DNA of 64,000 nucleotides from an uncultured Oscillospiraceae bacterium. Lineage in GTDB: Bacteria; Bacillota; Clostridia; Oscillospirales; Acutalibacteraceae. The stretch spans positions 120,180 to 184,179 of the forward strand of contig CAJJLZ010000002.1 in the NCBI GenBank assembly GCA_905192745.1. The letters are read 5' to 3'. Positions 34,662-44,803 of the stretch are shown here, in pieces (the stretch's first letter is position 1; each line of letters opens with the position of its first letter). Below the pieces are notes generated by a model. That model had not been told where the DNA came from and made no database searches. It saw only the letters and a program-made list of their open reading frames with translations. A program made the position numbers and the translations under genes.

Positions 34662-37556
34662 ATGCGCTTTCAGTCACTCAGAAAAACGCTGTGCCTTTGC
34701 ATGGCGGGTATGCTGCTATTGTCTGTTCCCGCTGCGGCTTCTCCGGCAGCGGAGAAATCCGAATCCGCCGAAACCCGGTCGGAGAGTTCGGAAAGCGCGG
34801 CGATTACTCAGGCAAGAGGCTTTCTCGCCTATTTGAATCAGTATCCCGATGCGTCGTTCGCCGACGGGGCGATTGCTCTGACGGCGGAAGAGGCCCTTCT
34901 TGACGGCAGCTCGATAACCCGGAAGGAAGGCCGGGATTGTTTGCTGTTTGCCGCCGGAAACTATGCCGAATGGACGGTTGAAGCGCCGCGGGATGCGTTT
35001 TACCGGGTGAGCCTTGATTACTGTGCGGCAGAGAACGGACTGTTTGATCTGGAGATCGGAGTACAGATCGACGGAAGCACGCCGTTTTCCGGCGCGGATT
35101 ACATAGCGCTGAAGCGCACCTGGGTGGACGACGGGGAAATCTACCAGGGGGCCAACGGCAATGAGATTGCGCCCGACCAGAAGGAAATCCGAAAATGGCG
35201 GAGCACTTTTCTGGAGGATTATTCCGGCACCTATAACGGCGAGATTGCCCTGTATTTGTCCAAGGGAACGCATACGATCCGGCTGACGGCGCAGTCGGGC
35301 GTCGCTCTGGACAGGATCGCGCTGACCGGCGGGGAGACGCTCCCTTCTTATGAGCAGGTCAGCAGGGAGTATGCGGAAGCGGGATATGAAAAGGCCGGAA
35401 CGGTCAGCGTCAAGACGCAGGCGGAGCTGGCGTATGAAAAATCGGATTCCACCATTATCCCGGTATACGATTCCACCAGCGCCGCCACCGAAAACGCGGA
35501 CGGAAGCGCCAACCGGGCGGGATATGTATGCCGGAACACCATCGGTCAGTCCCGCTGGGAAGAGCCGGGGATGTGGATATCCTATCGCTTTACCGTTCCG
35601 AAGGACGGCCTGTATAAACTGGAGATGCGAACCAAACAGAACACCAATGTCGGGATGGCGTCGCTGCGGGATATCCGGATTGACGGGGAGCTTCCGTTTG
35701 CTGAGGCAAGGGGCTTTGTTTTTCCCTACAGCGCCGGCTGGAAAATTACGGTGTTCGGTGAAAGCGAGGGAGAGCCGTACTGGATTTATCTTACTGCGGG
35801 CGAGCATGAGATCCGCTTTACCGCCACGCTGGACGCCTTTTCCGAGGTGCTGACCGGTATGGACGAGGTTAACCGGACTCTGACGCAGCTTTACCGGCGT
35901 ATCGTCATGGTCACGGGCATTTCGCCGGACGCCAACCGGGATTATATGCTGGACGCGGAGATTCCCGGCCTGATGGACAGCCTGACCGCCTGCCGGGATG
36001 AGCTGGATCGACTGGCCTCCCAATACCTCGGGATCACCGGCGGAGGAATCGGGCAGGTTTCCATTGTAAAAAGCAATATTACACAGCTTTCTGATTTTCT
36101 GGAGGATCCGGACACGATTCCCTCCCGGCTTTCCACGTTCCAGTCGAATATCAGCTCGCTTTCCGATTGGCTGATTGCGGTCTCCAGCCAGTCGCTGGAG
36201 ATCGATTACTTTGTCTTTTCCGGCGGCGAGGCGGAGCCGCTTAACGCCAACGCCTCCCTGCTTAACAGTTTCGTGTTCGGCGTAAAGCGGTATGTCGCCT
36301 CCTATATCCATGATTACGACGCCATCAGCGACGGCGCGGCTTCCAGCGGCAGCATCAGCGTGTGGTTCGGCGGAAGCCGGGATCAGGCGGAGGTTGTCCA
36401 GAACCTGCTGGAATCGGAATTCACGCCGAAAACCGGGATTTCCGTCAGCCTGAGTCTGGTGTATCAGGGGTATATCGAATCCATTCTGGCCGGGCAAAAC
36501 CCGGACGTCGCGCTGGAAGTGGCGCGGAGCTATCCGGTCAATCTGGCGTGCCGTGACGCAGTGATCGGGCTGTCCGGTTTTGATACCTATGAGGAAGTGG
36601 CATCCCGATTCACACAGGATGCGGCCGTGCCTTACAGCTATAAAGGGGAGGTTTACGGACTCCCGGCCACGCAGGCGTATTTCATGTTCTTCTACCGCAC
36701 GGATATTCTGGAAGAACTGGGACTGAAAGCGCCGGACACCTGGGATGAATTTTATGAGATGGTCCCCACGCTGGAACGCAACAATTACGAGATCGGGATG
36801 CCTTACACGACCCTTACCGTGGCCGGCGCCGCGCAGGGAGGGATCGGTGCGCTGAATATGTATGCGACGCTGCTGCTGCAGAAAGGCGGTTTCTTTTATC
36901 AGAAGGATATGACCGCGAGCGGCTTGGGCAGTGAGGAGGCCTATCAGGCATTTGTGGACTGGACGGAGCTGTATACCACCTACGGCCTGCCGGTTACTTA
37001 TAATCTGGTCACCCGGTTCCGCAGCGGTACGCTGCCGGTGTTTATTGCCCCATACTCCACCTTCAACACCTTGATGGGGGCGGCTCCTGAAATCCGGGGG
37101 CTGTGGGATATGAGACCGGTTCCCGGCACCGTGCAGGAAGACGGCAGCGTGGATCGTTCCACCGGCGCGTCCGGTACCGCCAATGTGATTTTCAAGGGCT
37201 GCTCCAATCCGCAGGCCTGTTGGGATTTTCTCGACTGGTGGACATCCGAGGATGTGCAGTACAGCTATTCCATGAGTCTGGAAGCGCTGATGGGACAGGC
37301 GGCGCGTTCGACAACGGCCACCATCGCCGCTTTTGACCGGCTGGATTGGGGCGCGGATACCCTCCGTGCGCTCCAGACTCAGCGGGAAAGCGTCGTGGAG
37401 ATTATGGAGACCCCGGCAAGCTATGTTGTGTCCCGTTCGCTGGACAATGCGTTCCGTTCCGTCGTGCTCAACGGCAAAAATTCCAGAGAACGGTTTGAGC
37501 AGGAGGTTTTGGCCATCAATGAAGAAATGGCGAGAAAGCAGAAGGAATTTGAATAA
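34662..37556 (+). CDS. Secreted fusion of carbohydrate-binding domains and a solute-binding protein
   Basis: A 964-residue exported protein, unusually large for an ABC sugar-binding protein. A signal peptide (about 1-29) is followed by a first beta-sandwich domain (about 85-235), a second (about 260-400, YRFTVPKDGLYKLEMRTK to HEIRFTATLD), a helical linker (400-560) and a family-1 solute-binding domain (about 565-960; PYSYKGEVYGLPATQAYFMFFYRTDIL, GCSNPQACWDFLDWW). No lipobox cysteine and no membrane anchor are visible, so how it is held near its permeases is unclear. It lies upstream of two permease genes. Confidence 0.83.
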   Translation: MRFQSLRKTLCLCMAGMLLLSVPAAASPAAEKSESAETRSESSESAAITQARGFLAYLNQYPDASFADGAIALTAEEALLDGSSITRKEGRDCLLFAAGNYAEWTVEAPRDAFYRVSLDYCAAENGLFDLEIGVQIDGSTPFSGADYIALKRTWVDDGEIYQGANGNEIAPDQKEIRKWRSTFLEDYSGTYNGEIALYLSKGTHTIRLTAQSGVALDRIALTGGETLPSYEQVSREYAEAGYEKAGTVSVKTQAELAYEKSDSTIIPVYDSTSAATENADGSANRAGYVCRNTIGQSRWEEPGMWISYRFTVPKDGLYKLEMRTKQNTNVGMASLRDIRIDGELPFAEARGFVFPYSAGWKITVFGESEGEPYWIYLTAGEHEIRFTATLDAFSEVLTGMDEVNRTLTQLYRRIVMVTGISPDANRDYMLDAEIPGLMDSLTACRDELDRLASQYLGITGGGIGQVSIVKSNITQLSDFLEDPDTIPSRLSTFQSNISSLSDWLIAVSSQSLEIDYFVFSGGEAEPLNANASLLNSFVFGVKRYVASYIHDYDAISDGAASSGSISVWFGGSRDQAEVVQNLLESEFTPKTGISVSLSLVYQGYIESILAGQNPDVALEVARSYPVNLACRDAVIGLSGFDTYEEVASRFTQDAAVPYSYKGEVYGLPATQAYFMFFYRTDILEELGLKAPDTWDEFYEMVPTLERNNYEIGMPYTTLTVAGAAQGGIGALNMYATLLLQKGGFFYQKDMTASGLGSEEAYQAFVDWTELYTTYGLPVTYNLVTRFRSGTLPVFIAPYSTFNTLMGAAPEIRGLWDMRPVPGTVQEDGSVDRSTGASGTANVIFKGCSNPQACWDFLDWWTSEDVQYSYSMSLEALMGQAARSTTATIAAFDRLDWGADTLRALQTQRESVVEIMETPASYVVSRSLDNAFRSVVLNGKNSRERFEQEVLAINEEMARKQKEFE

Positions 37557-37607
37557 AGGGGTATGGCGGCATTCCCCACATGCTTTGAACGAAAGAAGGT
37601 ACGGACG

Positions 37608-38570
37608 GTGTCTATAGCGGATACAGGTTCCAAAACAACGGGCCCGGGAGTCAAGCGCGCCGCTTCGGAAAAAATGCGGCAAACTCTGCGGCAGGTCAAG
37701 CAGAACAAGATGAGCTATGTTCTGGTCGCTCCCTATATGCTGTTCTTCATTATTTTCATGGTGATCCCGGTCTGTATTTCCATCGGCCTGAGCTTTACGA
37801 ACTTCAATATGCTCAAGGTCACGGAATTCGTGGGGCTTTCCAATTATAAGCGGTTATTTCTGGAGGATAAGGTGTTTGTCACCGTGCTGAAGAATACGCT
37901 GGTTTTCGCCGTTTTCACCGGCCCGGTCGGCTATCTTCTATCCTTTGGACTGGCATGGCTGATTAACGAGTTCGGCCGCGGGATGCGCACCCTGCTGACA
38001 TTCCTTTTTTACGCGCCCGCGCTCTCCAGCAATCTGTATTTTATGTGGACGTATATTTTCAGCGGCGACGCTTATGGTATTGCCAATCAGATGCTGATGA
38101 GCATCGGCGTTCTGCAGGAACCGATGCAGTGGCTGACCGACACCCGCACCATGATGGGGGTCCTGATCCTGATCCAGCTGTGGGCCAGCCTCGGAACCGC
38201 GTTTCTCTCCTTTATTGCGGGTTTCCAGAGCTTGGACCGCTCCCTGTTTGAGGCCGGCGCGATCGACGGAATCCGGAACCGCTGGCAGGAGGTATGGTAC
38301 ATATCGATTCCGCAGATGGCGCCGCAGCTGCTTTTCGGCGCGGTTATGCAGATCAGTTCGGCGTTCAGCGTCAGCACAATCATTATGTCATTGGCCGGAT
38401 GGCCAACTACCGAATATAAAGCGGACACCATTGTTACCTATATGCTGGATATGGGAAATACCCGTTACGAAGTGGGGTATGCCTGTGCAATTGCGGTGTT
38501 TTTGTTCGCTCTGATGCTGTTTACCAATAACGTGATATCCCGTATGCTGCGGAAATACAGCAAGGATTGA
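37608..38570 (+). CDS. Sugar ABC transporter permease, MalF type (system 1)
   Basis: A 320-residue inner-membrane permease with six helices. The EAA-loop motif reads EAGAIDGIRNRWQEVWYISIPQM (about residues 215-238), the contact for the ATPase. GTG 37608 has GAAAGAAGG 7 bases upstream; an ATG at 37563 has a poorly spaced site. It pairs with the next gene to form the channel for the solute bound by the preceding protein. Confidence 0.9.
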   Translation: MSIADTGSKTTGPGVKRAASEKMRQTLRQVKQNKMSYVLVAPYMLFFIIFMVIPVCISIGLSFTNFNMLKVTEFVGLSNYKRLFLEDKVFVTVLKNTLVFAVFTGPVGYLLSFGLAWLINEFGRGMRTLLTFLFYAPALSSNLYFMWTYIFSGDAYGIANQMLMSIGVLQEPMQWLTDTRTMMGVLILIQLWASLGTAFLSFIAGFQSLDRSLFEAGAIDGIRNRWQEVWYISIPQMAPQLLFGAVMQISSAFSVSTIIMSLAGWPTTEYKADTIVTYMLDMGNTRYEVGYACAIAVFLFALMLFTNNVISRMLRKYSKD

Positions 38571-38580
38571 GGTGAGACCC

Positions 38581-39435
38581 ATGCTGAAGAAAAAACTGAA
38601 CCGTTCCATTGGCGGGACGATCGCCCTGTTTGTGCTGCTGGCGCTGGTGGGACTCTATACCTCCCTTCCGCTGTTTTATACCGTCAGCAACGCTTTCAAG
38701 CCGCTCGATCAGCTCTATAAATTTCCGCCGCCGCTGTTTGTTACCAATCCCACTACGGATAATTTTACCGAACTGATCCAGCTTTGTTCGGAATACCGCA
38801 TTCCCCTCTCCCGGTACATTGTCAACAGCGTCTTTGTCAGCGTTGTATCGACGCTGGGAAACCTGGCGCTGGCGAGCATGGCGGCCTATCCGCTGGCGAA
38901 GCATACCTTCCCCGGGAAAAAGCTCATGCAGAAAATGGTGGTCATGTCGCTGCTTTTCACCAGCGTGGTCACCTATATCCCGCAGTATGTCGTGATTGCC
39001 AAGATGGGGCTTCTCAATACACAATGGTCGGTTATCCTTCCCATGTTCATGATGCCGCTGGGGCTGTATCTGATGCAGAATTTTATTATGCTGCTGAACG
39101 ATTCCATGCTGGAGGCTGCCCGGATCGATGGCGCGGGAGAGTTCCGTATCTACGCCTCTGTCGTGATGCCCAACTGCAAGCCGGCCTGGCTGACGCTGAT
39201 TATTTTTGCCTTCCAGCAGGTTTGGAACAACAATGGAAACCTGTACATTTACAAGGAAGCGCAGAAGATGCTGCCGGCCCTTCTCAGTTCGGTAGCGGCC
39301 GGATCCAGCAGTGTGGCGCGAGCCGGCGTAAGCGCGGCCGCTTCCCTGCTCATCCTCATTCCTCCGGCGCTGATTTTCCTGCTTTCGCAAAGCTCGGTGG
39401 TGGAGACCATGAGCACTTCCGGTATGAAGGATTGA
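38581..39435 (+). CDS. Sugar ABC transporter permease, MalG type (system 1)
   Basis: A 284-residue permease with six membrane segments and an EAA motif EAARIDGAGEFRIYASVVMP near residues 180-200. It begins 10 bases after the MalF-type gene, behind GAGGTG. No ATPase gene follows; such systems normally use one shared MsmX/MalK-type ATPase encoded elsewhere. Confidence 0.9.
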   Translation: MLKKKLNRSIGGTIALFVLLALVGLYTSLPLFYTVSNAFKPLDQLYKFPPPLFVTNPTTDNFTELIQLCSEYRIPLSRYIVNSVFVSVVSTLGNLALASMAAYPLAKHTFPGKKLMQKMVVMSLLFTSVVTYIPQYVVIAKMGLLNTQWSVILPMFMMPLGLYLMQNFIMLLNDSMLEAARIDGAGEFRIYASVVMPNCKPAWLTLIIFAFQQVWNNNGNLYIYKEAQKMLPALLSSVAAGSSSVARAGVSAAASLLILIPPALIFLLSQSSVVETMSTSGMKD

Positions 39436-39474
39436 TATGCCGAGGGATTCCATAGATGCATAAGGAGGATTCCC

Positions 39475-41577
39475 ATGGGAGACAAACGTTTTTCAAAAGG
39501 GATGCGGGCCGCCGCGCTGACTGTCCTGTCCCTGCTTTTATTCGGACTGACCGCTTTAGCGGAAGGCCCCTATAACAATTATGTCTATAACGCGTACGAC
39601 GAGTCCATTCCGACACAGGCGGGGTATCTCCCGGAGGAGCTGATTACGGGAGACGGTCTGGGGATCGGCGCTTTCAGCAAACCGTCCGATCTTTATTATG
39701 ATAACCGGGGGCTGCTGTATATTCTCGATTCCGGAAACAACCGGGTGGTGGCTCTTTCCGCACAGGATTTTTCTCTGGACAGGGTAATCCGGCCGACAGC
39801 GGCCGACGGTTCGCCGCTGACCTTTACGGAGGCAACCGGGCTTTGCGTATGGGGCAACGGAGATATTTACATAGCGGATAAAGGCGCTAAAACGGTGTAT
39901 ATTCTCAACAGCGAGGGGAAGCTGTACGATACGCTTGACTGTCCGGACGCGGACCTGCTGACTCCCGGTTTCGATTACAAGCCTTCCAAGGTTCTGGTGG
40001 ATTCGAAGGGAATTATTTACGTCATTTCCTACGGCTGCTACAGCGGGGCGCTCCAATTCGACGCCGGTCATGAATTCCTGGGCTTTTTCGGAAGCGAAAG
40101 CGTTACCATGACGGCGGAACTGATTATGACGCAGCTTTGGTCGCGGATTGTCCCCAAGAGTATGCAGACCAATCAGGTGCGCGCCGTGCCGGTAAACTAC
40201 AGCAACTTTGATCTGGACGCCTCCGATATGATCTACACGGTGAAAAACGATGTGGACAGCAACACCGGACAGGTACGGAAGCTTAACTATTACGGCAACA
40301 ACCTGCTGTATTACAAAACTTCCGGGCAGGTGCGGACGTATGGAGATATCGAAACCTATTACGACAACAAAAACGGCCTGATGCAGTCGGTAATTACCGA
40401 TATCGATGTGGACGCGAACGGCTTTTTCACCATTCTGGATTCCCTGCGGAACCGGCTGTTTCAGTTTGACAAAGACTCCAACCTGCTGTTCGTTTTTGGC
40501 GGCACGACCTCTCAGCTGGGCTGCTTTTCCGAGGCTTCGGCCGTGGAGAGCTTCGACGGAAACGTGCTGGTGCTGGATTCCAAGGGCGCTTCGCTTACCG
40601 TGTTCCGGACGACCGAATTCGGCAGTCTGGTCAGGGAGAGCGCATTGCTGATTTCCGGCGGAAAATACACGGAATGCGCCGATGTCTGCCGCCGCATCCT
40701 GCAGTACGACAGCAAGTATACGCTGGCCAATATCGGACTGGGAAAAGCCTATCAGGCGGCCGGAGAATACAAAACGTCGCTGGATTATTTCTATAAGGCC
40801 AATGCGGCCGTCGATTATTCCAACGCCTATTACGAGTACCGTTCCGCTCTGCTCAAGGACAGTTTCCTTTATATTGTCCTCGGTATTATCGCTCTGTCGG
40901 CGGTTCTTGCGGTGGTGGGCAGGCTCCGGCGCCGGGCGGTCGTCAGCGATTACGACCGGAATGTATCGGTCAGACGGTATCCGTTTTTCGTAATGCGGCA
41001 TCCGTTCAAGGGGCATGTCGCGCTGAAGGAGGAAAAACGCGGATCGGTGGTAATCGCCACGATTATTGTATTTGCCTTCTTTATGGTCAACATTTTTGTC
41101 CGGCAGAATACCAGCTTCCTGTTCGGCGGCGCCCGTCCGCAGGATTTCAATATTGTTTACGCGTTCGTGTCCACCGTCGGTTTGTTTACGGTGATGGTGC
41201 TGTGCAACTGGGCACTGGCCACGCTGATGGACGGCGAGGGAAGGCTGAAGGAAATCTGGGTTTCCTGCGCGTACGCCCTGATGCCCTATGTAATCCTGAT
41301 GATCCCGCTCACGATTATCAGCAACGTCATTGTGCTGGACGAGGGCCCCTTCTTCTATGCGGCGACGTACATTATCTACGCCTGGGTCTTCCTCGGTATC
41401 CTGCTGGCTGTCCGCGAAGTGCACCAGTTCACCATGAAGAAAACGATTCTGGCTCTGCTGGGAACCGCTTTCGGTATGCTGATCGTCGCGGCGCTGTACG
41501 CCATGGCCTACAGTATGCTTTCCCAGCTTTTCGGGTTTGTGGTTACCTTGGTTAACGAAGTACTCATGCGTTTTTAG
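39475..41577 (+). CDS. NHL beta-propeller/TPR/YIP1 membrane protein
   Basis: A 700-residue protein. A signal or anchor segment (residues 8-28) is followed by a propeller with NHL-like repeats (FSKPSDLYYDNRGLLYILDSGNNRVV and later VDANGFFTILDSLRNRLFQF, about 60-380). A TPR-like pair (about 395-455) precedes a membrane segment (about 465-480) and a C-terminal YIP1-type domain with five helices (about 530-700). It probably senses or scaffolds extracytoplasmic material next to the permeases. Proteins of this design occur with DUF5696 genes and sugar permeases in other Firmicutes; the mechanism is unknown. Confidence 0.75.
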   Translation: MGDKRFSKGMRAAALTVLSLLLFGLTALAEGPYNNYVYNAYDESIPTQAGYLPEELITGDGLGIGAFSKPSDLYYDNRGLLYILDSGNNRVVALSAQDFSLDRVIRPTAADGSPLTFTEATGLCVWGNGDIYIADKGAKTVYILNSEGKLYDTLDCPDADLLTPGFDYKPSKVLVDSKGIIYVISYGCYSGALQFDAGHEFLGFFGSESVTMTAELIMTQLWSRIVPKSMQTNQVRAVPVNYSNFDLDASDMIYTVKNDVDSNTGQVRKLNYYGNNLLYYKTSGQVRTYGDIETYYDNKNGLMQSVITDIDVDANGFFTILDSLRNRLFQFDKDSNLLFVFGGTTSQLGCFSEASAVESFDGNVLVLDSKGASLTVFRTTEFGSLVRESALLISGGKYTECADVCRRILQYDSKYTLANIGLGKAYQAAGEYKTSLDYFYKANAAVDYSNAYYEYRSALLKDSFLYIVLGIIALSAVLAVVGRLRRRAVVSDYDRNVSVRRYPFFVMRHPFKGHVALKEEKRGSVVIATIIVFAFFMVNIFVRQNTSFLFGGARPQDFNIVYAFVSTVGLFTVMVLCNWALATLMDGEGRLKEIWVSCAYALMPYVILMIPLTIISNVIVLDEGPFFYAATYIIYAWVFLGILLAVREVHQFTMKKTILALLGTAFGMLIVAALYAMAYSMLSQLFGFVVTLVNEVLMRF

Positions 41578-41592
41578 ATCGAGGTGAGAAAG

Positions 41593-43833
41593 ATGAAAAA
41601 GGGTTTGCGGATCGGCTGTATCGCGCTGGCTGCGGTATGGTCCGCCGCCTCTCTGTACGCACCCGCGGCGGCGGATACGGAGGCGGCGGGGACTGCGGCG
41701 GAAACGCAGCTGACGACGGTTGCTTCTGCCGAAGGAGAGTATGTCCCGGTTTGCAGCAGCGGCGGCAGGTCTCTGTATTTCAATGAAGAAACCGGCGCGT
41801 TTTATATTGAGGATACGGCAAGCGGGAACCGCTGGAAGAGCACGCCGCCGTACGACGATACCGACGAAAGTCTGAAGAGCGCCATTAAGGCGGCCTATGA
41901 TTCCCCGCTGTTTATCAAGTATGCCGACAACAGCGGCAATATCTATGAACTTCCGAGTAAAACGGCCAGCGTCAACCTGAGCGGGATGTCGTGGGAAAAG
42001 ACCGCCGACGGAGTGCGCGTCACCTACACCTTCCCGAAGCAGGGAATCACGGTGCCGGTGGAATATGTGCTGGAAAACGGAAATCTGACGGTTGGAGTCG
42101 TGCTGGCCGATATCCGGGAGGAAAATGCAAAATGCCGGCTGACCGGTTTCTCACTGCTTCCCTATTTTAACGCGGGCGTGGCGGGGGAGGAGGGATTCCT
42201 TCTGGTGCCGGACGGTTCGGGCGCGATTATCCGGTTTAATAACGGGAAATCCGCGAACGGCTCCTATCAGCAATATGTATACGGCCGGGATTCCGCGATC
42301 GGCATGACGGCCGCATCGGGGTATTACGAAAATGCGCTGCTGCCGGTTTTCGGCTCTTCCGCGCCGGGGGGCTCCTGTCTGGCGGTGATTACGCAGGGGG
42401 AAGCCCGGGCCGTGCTGAACGCCAGCGTTTCCGGGGCAAATACCATCTGCAACACCGTGTATTCGGAATGTATTTACCGGGAAAATACGATGGCTTCCTT
42501 TAATGACAAATCGTGGAATAAAAAGGAAGTGCGGGTGATTGAGGAGAATCCCCCGGCGATGGAGCGGTATGAGGTAACGTATCTCCTGATGGACGGCGGG
42601 GCGTCTTATACGGACATGGCCGGTGTCTGCCGGGAATATCTTCTGGCGGCCGGGACGCTGGACAGCGAAACGCCGTCGGAATCCTATCCGCTGTATCTGA
42701 ACCTTTACGGCTCGGTCAACAATATCCGCCATATTCTCGGATTCCCGATCGAATCCGAGATCGCGCTGACCACCTATCAGGATGCGATAGACATCCTAGG
42801 GCAACTGGAAGAAAAGGGCGCCGGCGATCTGGTGGTCAAGTACAACAACTGGATTCGGGGAGGGCCGGAGAGCTCGATACCGGTTAAGGCCGCGGCTTCC
42901 GGTACGCTGGGGGGAAAATCCAGCCTAAAAAAACTGACGGCCTATATGGAGCAGAACGATATCGCCGGATTTTTCGATGTGAATCTGACCGATATGTATA
43001 AGAGCCGGTGGGGATATATCCGCACGCTGCATTCGGCGCGGATGCTCAACCAATCTCCGGCGATCGAATATTCCTATTCCCTCAGTACGCTCCAGAGAGA
43101 GGAGAATATGCCGAATTGGTATCTGTTGCGTCCGGATAAGGTTGAAACGGCCGCGCAGTCCATGGCGAAAACTTTGGCCTCCGCCGGTATTTCGGGTGTC
43201 AGCGCCGATACGCTCTGCCACAAGCTGTATTCCAGCTTTAATGAGCAGGGGCTGGACCGGAACAGTGCCGAAACCGTCTGGACCGACAGCCTGAAAGCCC
43301 TGCGGGACGCGGCCGGAAAAATGCTGTGTGACCGGCCGAACGCATATGCGCTTTCCTATGCCGACTGCATCGCCTCGCTGCCTACTCAATCGACGCAGAA
43401 CGCGCTTTACGACGCGGATATTCCCTTTCTTCAGATGGTACTGCACGGCGTGACATCCTATTCCATGCCCGCCAATAACCAGTACGCCGATTTCCGCCGG
43501 AGCGTTCTGACCGCTCTGGAAACCGGCAGCAGTCTGCAGTTTGTCTGGATCGCGCGGAATGCCGAGCATCTGGATGGCACGCAGTTTGACATTCTGTTCA
43601 GTGCGGAATACGGCGACTGGATTGACGATGCGGCACAGGCGTATGAGGAAATCGCCCCGTTTATGCGTGCAGTTTCGGGACGCACGATTTCCGGCCATGA
43701 GATTTTACAGGATAACGTCCGCCGGACGACCTATGACAACGGCGCGGCGGTCACGGTGAATTATAACGATTACGACGTCGTCGTCGATGGAGAGACGATC
43801 GCCGCCAAGGGCTACAAAATAGCGGGAGCGTGA
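41593..43833 (+). CDS. DUF5696-family exported protein
   Basis: A 746-residue exported protein. A signal peptide (about 1-28, ending APAAA) is followed by a beta-rich N-terminal half (to about 330) and a TIM-barrel-like C-terminal half with aromatic and acidic patches (LYLNLYGSVNNIRHILGFP, then GFFDVNLTDMYKSRWGY). It matches DUF5696, a family of unproven function found in glycan-uptake loci. GAGGTG lies 6 bases before ATG 41593. It sits between two permease pairs and is a candidate extracellular glycosidase or binding protein. Confidence 0.72.
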   Translation: MKKGLRIGCIALAAVWSAASLYAPAAADTEAAGTAAETQLTTVASAEGEYVPVCSSGGRSLYFNEETGAFYIEDTASGNRWKSTPPYDDTDESLKSAIKAAYDSPLFIKYADNSGNIYELPSKTASVNLSGMSWEKTADGVRVTYTFPKQGITVPVEYVLENGNLTVGVVLADIREENAKCRLTGFSLLPYFNAGVAGEEGFLLVPDGSGAIIRFNNGKSANGSYQQYVYGRDSAIGMTAASGYYENALLPVFGSSAPGGSCLAVITQGEARAVLNASVSGANTICNTVYSECIYRENTMASFNDKSWNKKEVRVIEENPPAMERYEVTYLLMDGGASYTDMAGVCREYLLAAGTLDSETPSESYPLYLNLYGSVNNIRHILGFPIESEIALTTYQDAIDILGQLEEKGAGDLVVKYNNWIRGGPESSIPVKAAASGTLGGKSSLKKLTAYMEQNDIAGFFDVNLTDMYKSRWGYIRTLHSARMLNQSPAIEYSYSLSTLQREENMPNWYLLRPDKVETAAQSMAKTLASAGISGVSADTLCHKLYSSFNEQGLDRNSAETVWTDSLKALRDAAGKMLCDRPNAYALSYADCIASLPTQSTQNALYDADIPFLQMVLHGVTSYSMPANNQYADFRRSVLTALETGSSLQFVWIARNAEHLDGTQFDILFSAEYGDWIDDAAQAYEEIAPFMRAVSGRTISGHEILQDNVRRTTYDNGAAVTVNYNDYDVVVDGETIAAKGYKIAGA

Positions 43834-43837
43834 GAGT

Positions 43838-44743
43838 ATGAGCCGGAAAAAATCAGGGATTGGCAGGGGAATGACCTTTGCCGCACGGCGCGCCATAGCT
43901 GGTCGGCTTTTCCTGCTGCCGTGGATCATCGGGTTTGTGTATTTCTTTCTGGTCCCGTTTATTCAGGGCATTGTGTATACCCTCAATAAGCTGTCTTTTA
44001 CGGCAAACGGGGTGGTTTTGGATTTCGTCGGGTTCGCCAATTACAAAAAGCTGATTTCCGATCTGGATTTTCTGAAGGTGCTGGCCAATGCGCTGGCAGA
44101 GATGTTCCCCCGGGTGATTATCATCGTGTTTTTCAGCCTGTTTGTGGCGCTGATCCTCCGGGGTGAGTACCGCGGCCGCACTCTGGCCCGCGCGGTTTTC
44201 TTCCTGCCGGTCATCATTTCGTCCGGCGTGGTGATTACCGTGCTGCAGGAAAATGTGATGGGCACCAACCTGAGCGGAAAGGAAAGCGCGTATCTGTTTC
44301 AGGCCGCTTCCTTTGAGACGCTGCTTTCGGGCATCGGGCTTTCCGACCAGATGCTGGCCGCCTTCACCGACATTATCAACCGTCTGTTCGACCTTTCGTG
44401 GAAATCCGGCGTGCAGATTCTGCTTCTGCTGGCTGCGGTGAACAATATCCCGCGCAGCCATTACGAGGCGGCGGTGATCGAAGGAGCGACCGAATGGGAG
44501 AAGTTCTGGAAGATTACTTTTCCCACCGTATCGCCTACCCTGCTGGTTACGGTCATATACACGGTCATCGACTCCTTTACCGATTACAGCAACAGCGTTA
44601 TGCGAATGATCGAGGAAAAGCTGGGACTGGGTTATTACGAGTACAGCAGCACGATGGCGTTTGTGTATTTCCTCTGTGTGCTGGTCATTATCGGCGTGGT
44701 GGGCGGACTGATTTCCCGCAAGGTGTTCTACCAGTCCGAATGA
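43838..44743 (+). CDS. Sugar ABC transporter permease, MalF type (system 2)
   Basis: A 301-residue permease with six helices. The EAA loop reads YEAAVIEGATEWEKFWKITFP near residues 208-228. It starts five bases after the DUF5696 stop, so co-transcription is near certain. It pairs with the permease at 44804. Confidence 0.9.
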   Translation: MSRKKSGIGRGMTFAARRAIAGRLFLLPWIIGFVYFFLVPFIQGIVYTLNKLSFTANGVVLDFVGFANYKKLISDLDFLKVLANALAEMFPRVIIIVFFSLFVALILRGEYRGRTLARAVFFLPVIISSGVVITVLQENVMGTNLSGKESAYLFQAASFETLLSGIGLSDQMLAAFTDIINRLFDLSWKSGVQILLLLAAVNNIPRSHYEAAVIEGATEWEKFWKITFPTVSPTLLVTVIYTVIDSFTDYSNSVMRMIEEKLGLGYYEYSSTMAFVYFLCVLVIIGVVGGLISRKVFYQSE

Positions 44744-44803
44744 CGCGGAGCGCCGGGAAAAACGACCGAATTCCAAGTTTTTGCGAAGGAATGGGGATTT
44801 ACG

